A stretch of DNA of 64,000 nucleotides from Bryobacteraceae bacterium (GTDB lineage Bacteria > Acidobacteriota > Terriglobia > Bryobacterales > Bryobacteraceae), in contig JASHNT010000091.1 in assembly GCA_030041495.1 (NCBI GenBank), positions 217,124-281,123 on the forward strand. Direction: 5' to 3'. A model generated the notes under the pieces. The model had not been told where the DNA came from. It searched no databases and was given only the letters and a program-made list of their open reading frames with translations. The position numbers and the translations under genes are program-made. Of this stretch, positions 57,993 through 64,000 are shown in pieces; the stretch's first letter is position 1, and the number at the start of each line of letters is the position of its first letter.

Positions 57993-58343
57993 ATGGACGA
58001 TCCCGCCTGGTTACTCCCGCTTCCCCCTGTAACCTTTCACATTCTGCTGGCTCTGGCCGAAGAGGACCGGCACGGTTACGCGATCATTCAAGACGTGGCC
58101 ATGCGCACCGCCGGTGAAGTGACGCTCGGCGCGGGCACGTTGTACCGGTCGCTTCAAAGGATGCTGGAGCAAGGACTGGTGGTGGAGACTCGTGATCGTC
58201 CGGCTCCGGAAGAGGATGACGAGCGACGCCGCTACTATCGCATCACGAAATTCGGTATCGAGGTGGCGAAGGCGGAGACTCGGCGGCTGGCGCAGTTGGT
58301 GAAGTACGCGCGGGAAAGCGGGTTCGCGCCGGGGAGGGCGTGA
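57993..58343 (+). CDS. PadR-family transcriptional regulator
   Basis: TFHILLALAEEDRHGYAIIQDVAMRTAGEVTLGAGTLYRSLQRMLEQGLV...RRRYYRITKFG. Confidence 0.93.
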   Translation: MDDPAWLLPLPPVTFHILLALAEEDRHGYAIIQDVAMRTAGEVTLGAGTLYRSLQRMLEQGLVVETRDRPAPEEDDERRRYYRITKFGIEVAKAETRRLAQLVKYARESGFAPGRA

Positions 58344-60934
58344 TGGACGCCTACGGTGTCTTGTTGCGATTGCTGCCGGCGGCGTTCCGGAACGAATACG
58401 AAGCCGAGATGCGCGCGGTGTTCGAGGCGCAGCGGCAGATAGAGCCCCGGCTCGCCGCGTGGGGCAAGGCGATCGCCGACGTGGTCGCGACAGCCATGCG
58501 GGTGCATGCGGACCTGCTGAAACAAGACCTGAAATGGTCCTTTCGCTCTCTGCGTCAGTCTCCAGGCTTCGCACTGACGGCGGTTACCGTGGCGGCGTTG
58601 GGCATAGGCGCGAACACGGCGGCCTTCACTCTAGTGGATCATGTGCTGCTGCGCCCCTTGCCGTACGCGCATCCGGAACGGTTGGCGTCGGTGTACCTCA
58701 CCGAGCCAGCGAGCGGATATAGCCGGCTCGAGCTGTCGCCCCCGAACTACTTGGATTTGCGGGCCATGACCCGCAGCTTCGAGTCGTTTTCTGCCTACAG
58801 CGGACTTTCTGTGTTGTTGACGGGTCAGGGAGATCCGCAGCGGCTGGAGGGCGCAAACGTGGGGGCGGACCTGTTTCGAATGCTCGGTGTGCAGCCGGCG
58901 ATGGGCCGGGGATTTCTCATCGAGGACGAGCAGAGCAGTTCTCCTGCGACCGTTCTGCTGAGCGACGGTTTGTGGAAGACCCGCTTCGGCGCGGACCCCG
59001 GAGTAATCGGCCGCAAACTGCTGCTCGACGACCAGCCCTACACGGTGATCGGCGTCATGCCGGAAGCGTTTTCATTCCCTTCACGTGAAGCCCAGTTGTG
59101 GATTCCCCTGCGCCTTCCGCCGTTCGGTCCAACCGAGCGGACCAACTATTATCTGTACGGCGTGGGCCGGTTACGGCAGGGGGTGACGCTCAGCCAGGCT
59201 CGGGCGGATTTGAGCGTGGCGGCCGGTAAGCTCCAGCGCGCGTATCCGAAGGCCAACGCGGGAATCGGTGCGACCGCGTACGATATGCGCGACATGATGT
59301 CACCGCAATCGCAAATGCTGATTCTGGCCGTCTTCGGCGCGGCATTTTGCGTATTGCTGGTGGCCTGCAGCAACTTGGCGAATTTACTGCTGGTCCGGGC
59401 GATGACGCGGCGGCGGGAGATCGCCGTGCGCATGGCGATCGGCGCGGGCCGGGAACGGCTGGTACGGCAGTTGTTAACGGAGAGCCTGGTGCTGGCCGTG
59501 CTCGGCGGAATGTGTGGATTGGCGCTGGCTTCGATTGCGGTGCCGGCGCTGGCGCGGCTGGTGCCGAACGCTCTGCCGGTGAGCGGCGAACTGTCGATGG
59601 ATCTTCGCGTGTTTGCGTTCGCGGCGATCGTGACTGTGGCGAGCTGCCTCGGATTCGGCGTGCTTCCGGCGTTGCGGGCATGTGCAGCGGCGAATACCGG
59701 GGTGACCAATATGGACGCGCTCCGGGGGCGGTCCGGCGCAGGCAGGACAGATGGATTGCGGCGGGCTCTGGTGCTGGCGGAAGTAGTGGGAACCGTGGTT
59801 CTGTCCATTGCCGCGGGGCTGCTGATGAAGGCTCTGTGGAGGGTGGAGGCGGTAAATCCGGGTTTCCACGCGGCCGGTGTCCTGACGATGCGCACGGTGC
59901 TGCTGATGCCGAAATACAGTGCCACAGCGAGGCGAACACAGTTCTATGAAAATGTTCTCTCGCAGGCGCGCGCGCTGCCCGGCGTGATGTCGGCAGCCTA
60001 TATCAGCTTCCTTCCCATGGGAGACATGCGCGCGGGAATCTTTCCAGTGAAGACTGCGGCGATGTCCAGCGAGGACGCTCTTCGCGCAAAGGGCATTTTG
60101 CGCTTCGTCACCCCGGATTACTTCAAGACTCTGAGCATTCCGCTGCAAGAAGGGCGCGACGTGATTGAGCTGGATACGCAGGATTCGTTGCCGGTGGCGG
60201 TGGTGAGCGAGTCTTTCGCGAAGCGCTACTTCCCGGGTCAGGATCCGATCGGCCGCCAGTTCAACTTCGCCTTCGGCGACCGGACAGTCGTGGGTGTGGT
60301 TGGCGACGTAACGGTGCGCGGCCTGGAGAGATCCAGCGAGCCCCAGGTTTACTTGCCCGCACAGCAGATGAGAGATGGCGCGTTGTCATGGTACTCGCCC
60401 AAGGATTTGTTGATCCGGTCGGAGGGAGATCGGATGGCGTTGATGTCCGCGCTGCGGCGGATCATTCGCGATGCGGATTCGGATCAAGCGATCTCCAACG
60501 TCCAGCTACTGGGGGATGTTGTGGCGGCGGACACCGCGTCGCGGCGGGCGCAGGTGGACGCACTCGGCGTGTTCGCGGGCGTCGCGATTTTGCTGGCCGC
60601 GGTCGGGATTCACGGATTGCTTTCGTTTTCGGTCTCGTCGCGGACGCAAGAGGTGGGAGTACGGCTGGCGTTAGGCGCTGGGCGCGGGACCATCCTCGCA
60701 ATGTTCATGCAACAAGGACTCCTGCTCGGCATGGCGGGTGTGGCATGCGCAATTCCACTCGCGTACCTGGCGGGGCGAGGCATGATATCGCTGTTGTTCG
60801 GCGTGCAGCCGGGCGATGCGACGGTTTACTCCGCAGCGTCGGCGCTGGCGATTCTAATGACGCTGTCCGGAAGCCTGTGGCCGGCGCTACGCGCGGCGAG
60901 CGTGGATCCGGCCATCACCATTCGCTCCGAGTAA
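58343..60934 (+). CDS. ADOP-type (MacB/FtsX-like) permease
   Basis: DLKWSFRSLRQSPGFALTAVTVAALGIGANTAAFTLVDHVLLRPLPY; two FtsX-type TM blocks; start overlaps the PadR stop. Confidence 0.92.
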   Translation: MDAYGVLLRLLPAAFRNEYEAEMRAVFEAQRQIEPRLAAWGKAIADVVATAMRVHADLLKQDLKWSFRSLRQSPGFALTAVTVAALGIGANTAAFTLVDHVLLRPLPYAHPERLASVYLTEPASGYSRLELSPPNYLDLRAMTRSFESFSAYSGLSVLLTGQGDPQRLEGANVGADLFRMLGVQPAMGRGFLIEDEQSSSPATVLLSDGLWKTRFGADPGVIGRKLLLDDQPYTVIGVMPEAFSFPSREAQLWIPLRLPPFGPTERTNYYLYGVGRLRQGVTLSQARADLSVAAGKLQRAYPKANAGIGATAYDMRDMMSPQSQMLILAVFGAAFCVLLVACSNLANLLLVRAMTRRREIAVRMAIGAGRERLVRQLLTESLVLAVLGGMCGLALASIAVPALARLVPNALPVSGELSMDLRVFAFAAIVTVASCLGFGVLPALRACAAANTGVTNMDALRGRSGAGRTDGLRRALVLAEVVGTVVLSIAAGLLMKALWRVEAVNPGFHAAGVLTMRTVLLMPKYSATARRTQFYENVLSQARALPGVMSAAYISFLPMGDMRAGIFPVKTAAMSSEDALRAKGILRFVTPDYFKTLSIPLQEGRDVIELDTQDSLPVAVVSESFAKRYFPGQDPIGRQFNFAFGDRTVVGVVGDVTVRGLERSSEPQVYLPAQQMRDGALSWYSPKDLLIRSEGDRMALMSALRRIIRDADSDQAISNVQLLGDVVAADTASRRAQVDALGVFAGVAILLAAVGIHGLLSFSVSSRTQEVGVRLALGAGRGTILAMFMQQGLLLGMAGVACAIPLAYLAGRGMISLLFGVQPGDATVYSAASALAILMTLSGSLWPALRAASVDPAITIRSE

Positions 60935-60940
60935 AGTGAA

Positions 60941-61816
60941 TCACACGTTCAGAATCTCAAAGCACCGCTCAAGGCTCTTCTCCGGATCGCCCGTCGAAGG
61001 CCGCCACTCGTGGGCCACAAATCCCGTATATCCCAGATCGGCGATCGCCTTGGCGATGAAGTGGTAGTTGAGTTCCTGCGTGTCGTCGATTTCCTGGCGG
61101 CCCGGCACGCCTGCCACATGGATGTGGCAGATGTGGTCAAAGTTGTCGCGCAGCGTGCGCGTTACGTCGCCATCGGCAATCTGAGCATGGTAAATGTCGT
61201 ACAGGATTTTCACGCGCGGCGAATTGACGCGCTTGACCACATCCAGTCCCCACGCCATGTGATCGAAGATCTGATCGGTACGCTGGTCCGCGGCGACCTT
61301 GGAGTTGGTGATCTCCATGCAAACGTTGACGTCCTTTTGTTCGGCGTAGGCCTTCACGCGGTTGAGGATCGCGACTGCGTTGTCGGCGCCCTCTTCCCGT
61401 GACATGCCGCGCCGCTCGCCGGGGATCGCAATCAGAACCTTGCATCCAACGCTTGCGCACGTGTCAATCCCCGCATGAGTGGCTTCTTCGATCTTGTCGT
61501 GGAGTTCCTTACGGATCAATCCGTTTTGGAAGCTGGTTCCGGTGCCGACCATCAGAGCCGGCGCCAATCCGTATTGCTGGAGGATCGGCACCTGCTGGGC
61601 GCTTGGCAGATCCACGCCTTTGAAACCAATGCGCGCCAGAATCTTGCACCTTTCCTCGAACGAGGCCTTTGAGCCGGTCCACACCGACGCCATCACGCTT
61701 TGCTTGATGCGCCCGCGGCTTGGAGCCGGAGCTTGGGCCGGCAGTTGACCGGCGGTTCCCGCCGAAAGAGTGACGAGCGGTGCAGCCACGCCCTTGAGGA
61801 ATGTTCTTCGTTCCAT
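60941..61816 (-). CDS. TIM-barrel sugar isomerase/epimerase (hydroxypyruvate isomerase-like) with Tat-type signal
   Basis: MERRTFLKGVAAPLVTLSAGTAG; VNVCMEITNS...VKILYDIYHAQIADGDV...HICHIHVAGVPGRQEID...GYTGFVAHEWRPS; ATG at 61816. Confidence 0.85.
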   Translation of the reverse strand: MERRTFLKGVAAPLVTLSAGTAGQLPAQAPAPSRGRIKQSVMASVWTGSKASFEERCKILARIGFKGVDLPSAQQVPILQQYGLAPALMVGTGTSFQNGLIRKELHDKIEEATHAGIDTCASVGCKVLIAIPGERRGMSREEGADNAVAILNRVKAYAEQKDVNVCMEITNSKVAADQRTDQIFDHMAWGLDVVKRVNSPRVKILYDIYHAQIADGDVTRTLRDNFDHICHIHVAGVPGRQEIDDTQELNYHFIAKAIADLGYTGFVAHEWRPSTGDPEKSLERCFEILNV

Positions 61817-62036
61817 GGGCGTCACTATATCACGCCTGAGCGGATCAGGAATGTCTTCCGTGAAACGGGCTCGGTCGGGCCGCGATTCACCGGTAATCCT
61901 CCGCACTTCGCCGAATCGTGATGGGAACCCACGCGGCGTTGCCGTAGCATCGGTAGCGGTGACATTGACATGTGGACTTATAATGGTTTGGAAAGACAAT
62001 AATTTGGATTTCAATCTATTGTCAGGAGTTCTTGGG

Positions 62037-63236
62037 ATGAAACGAGTGATCCTTCTTTTAGTGATTGCGGCGATTGCGGCCGGGATCTGGTGGGCGGAAC
62101 GGCCTCGGCCGCAGACTCTGGTGCTGACCGGCACCGTGGATGGCAATGAAGTGGTGGTCGGGAGCAAGATCACCGGGCGCATCGTCAACCTGGCCGTAGA
62201 CGACGGGCAATGGGTGAAAGCCGGCGACCTGGTCGCGGTGCTCGACCAGGACGAATTGCGTGCCGACCGTCGCGCCTCTAGCGATGCCATCGCGCAAGCG
62301 CGCGCCAGCACGCAGCAATCGGTCGCGCAGACGGAGCTGCTCCAAAACACGCTGCCCGCGAAGACGCACCAGGCGGAGGCGCAAGTCGCGCAAGCACAGG
62401 CGCAGTTGCAGCAGGCCCAGGCGCAAGTCGCGCAATCGCAGGCGCAGTTGCAGCAGGCGCAAGCGCAAGTGGCGCAAAATCAGGCGGCGGTCGCCAAGGC
62501 TCAGGACAATTTTAATCGCATCAAGCCGCTGGTAGAGAAGGACATCAACCCTCCGCAGGACCTGGTCAGCGCGCAGAGCGATTTCGATTCCGCCAAAGCG
62601 AATGAACGCGCGGCGCAAGCCGGGGTCGAAGCGGCGCAACGGGCGGTCGCGGCGGCAAGAGCCTCGGCGGAAGCGATTCAGCGCTCCGTGGCCGCGGCCC
62701 AAGCCGCGCTGGCTGACGCGCAGCAGCAGGAACGGCAAGTTCCGGTGCAGCAGCAACAGACCGACGCCCTGCGCGCCGCCGAATCGCAAGCCGTGGCGAA
62801 TGCCGCGGCGGCAACGGCACGCCTCGACCAGACGCGCATCTTTGCGCCTTCCAGCGGAATCGTGACGCTGCGGGCGGCGCGGCAGGGCGAAGTGGTCAAT
62901 CCGGGCAACCCCATCATCACGCTGTACGATTTGAGCTCAACTTGGGTGGACGCCGATGTGGAAGAGACGTACGCGGATCTGATCTCATTGGGCGAGAAGC
63001 TAAAGGTCCGGTTACCCTCCGGAACCGAGCTCACCGGCCCGGTCATTTACAAGGCGGTAGAAGCGGATTTCGCGACGCAGCGCGACGTGAACCGAGTCAA
63101 GCGCGACATCAAGACGGTGTCCATTCGAGTTCGCGTTCCCAATCCGGATGGGAGGCTCGCATTGGGGATGACGGCGTGGGTGATACTTGAAGTGCCGACT
63201 CTGCCTCCGCCTCCCACGGCTTACACCAAGGATTGA
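62037..63236 (+). CDS. HlyD-family membrane fusion protein
   Basis: LTGTVDGNEVVVGSKITGRIVNLAVDDGQWVKAGDLVAVLD; long Gln/Ala coiled coil; RIFAPSSGIVTLRAARQGEVVNPGNPIITL. Confidence 0.92.
   Translation: MKRVILLLVIAAIAAGIWWAERPRPQTLVLTGTVDGNEVVVGSKITGRIVNLAVDDGQWVKAGDLVAVLDQDELRADRRASSDAIAQARASTQQSVAQTELLQNTLPAKTHQAEAQVAQAQAQLQQAQAQVAQSQAQLQQAQAQVAQNQAAVAKAQDNFNRIKPLVEKDINPPQDLVSAQSDFDSAKANERAAQAGVEAAQRAVAAARASAEAIQRSVAAAQAALADAQQQERQVPVQQQQTDALRAAESQAVANAAAATARLDQTRIFAPSSGIVTLRAARQGEVVNPGNPIITLYDLSSTWVDADVEETYADLISLGEKLKVRLPSGTELTGPVIYKAVEADFATQRDVNRVKRDIKTVSIRVRVPNPDGRLALGMTAWVILEVPTLPPPPTAYTKD
62379..62485 (+). repeat. 42-bp tandem repeat inside the HlyD coiled coil
   Basis: GCGCAAG... units start at 62379, 62421 and 62463; encodes AQVAQ(A/S)QAQLQQAQ, two heptads. 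Confidence 0.8.
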
Positions 63237-63242
63237 CGCGTC

Positions 63243-64000
63243 ATGGGAACTCAGAGCCCAACTCCGAATGCCGCGGCGATCGAGGTCAGCGGCATCAGTA
63301 AACGTTTCGGCGCGCTTCAGGCGGTGGATAACGTCAGCTTCACGGTTCGCGACGGTGAGATCTTCGGCTTGCTGGGGCCGAACGGGGCGGGCAAGAGCAC
63401 TCTCATCCGTATGCTGACCACGCTGGTGCCGCCCACCAGCGGCACGGCGATCGTCGCGGGGCACGACATCATTCGCGATCCCAACGCCGTCCGCTCCAGC
63501 ATCGGCGTGATCCCGCAGAACATGACCAGCGATCCGGAGCTGACCTGCGCGGAAAACTTGGGAATCCACGCGCGTCTGTACGGCATCACTGGTGCCCGCA
63601 GGAAGCAGCGCACGGAGGACTTGCTTGCCGCCGTCGGCCTCGGCGACCGCGCCAATGCCCTGGCGGCGACGCTCTCGGGCGGCATGCGGCGCAGGCTGGA
63701 GATCGCACGCGGCCTGGTGCATGATCCGCGCATCTTGTTCCTGGATGAGCCCACCACCGGCCTCGATCCCGTCTCGCGCATCTCGGTTTGGGAGATGATC
63801 ACGCATCTGCGCGCGCAGGAGGGCCGCACACTCTTTCTGACCACGCATTACATGGATGAGGCGGACCGGCTGTGCGATCGCGTCGCGATCGTCGATAAGG
63901 GAAAGATCGTCGCCTTAGACACTCCGGTAGCGCTCAAGGCATCGGTGCCTGGAGCGAGCCGGATCGAAGTGCAGTTTGAGCCGGATCTGCAGCACGGCGC
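63243..64000 (+). CDS. ABC transporter ATP-binding protein, truncated by window end
   Basis: Walker A GLLGPNGAGKST, signature TLSGGMRRRLEIARGL, Walker B ILFLDEPTTGLDP. Confidence 0.95.
   Translation, partial: MGTQSPTPNAAAIEVSGISKRFGALQAVDNVSFTVRDGEIFGLLGPNGAGKSTLIRMLTTLVPPTSGTAIVAGHDIIRDPNAVRSSIGVIPQNMTSDPELTCAENLGIHARLYGITGARRKQRTEDLLAAVGLGDRANALAATLSGGMRRRLEIARGLVHDPRILFLDEPTTGLDPVSRISVWEMITHLRAQEGRTLFLTTHYMDEADRLCDRVAIVDKGKIVALDTPVALKASVPGASRIEVQFEPDLQHG

Noticed and set aside
1-64000. Search for CRISPR arrays, insertion sequences, integrases, rRNA and tRNA
   Set aside because: No spaced direct repeats, transposase or integrase motifs, or RNA gene signatures recognised by eye; tRNAscan/ISfinder runs would be decisive.

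Overview
GC-rich bacterial chromosome segment. The TIGR03437-type secreted protein, the ADOP-type permease with PadR regulator and the GlgE operon point to an acidobacterium of the Solibacter/Bryobacter type (inference). No rRNA, tRNA, CRISPR array, prophage or transposase was recognised. Main blocks: (1) 3.1 kb: glycogen phosphorylase with an N-terminal GAF domain. (2) 9.2-19.7 kb: Mo/W-pterin island with two MoeA paralogues (one fused to a periplasmic-binding-like domain), MobA, a MoaD-AOR pair, and a divergent NuoEF-fusion/FdhA NAD-type formate dehydrogenase. (3) 24.5-26.6 kb: membrane-anchored PAS-LuxR regulator next to a PEP-CTERM protein whose promoter carries a palindromic operator-like site. 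(4) 32.7-36.1 kb: formate-THF ligase and a short cyclodeaminase-like protein around a dead oxidoreductase gene. (5) 34.6-46.9 kb: a zone rich in broken genes (oxidoreductase, MBL hydrolase, ChaB with one amber codon, RsbR-like co-antagonist, others). (6) 46.9-57.9 kb: GlgE / GlgB / TreS-maltokinase operon continuing into a divergent GT and a TM-helix channel protein, facing a glycoside hydrolase. (7) 58-64 kb: PadR-ADOP pair, Tat-signal TIM-barrel isomerase, HlyD/ABC exporter cut by the window end. All calls come from reading the translations; no database search was run.
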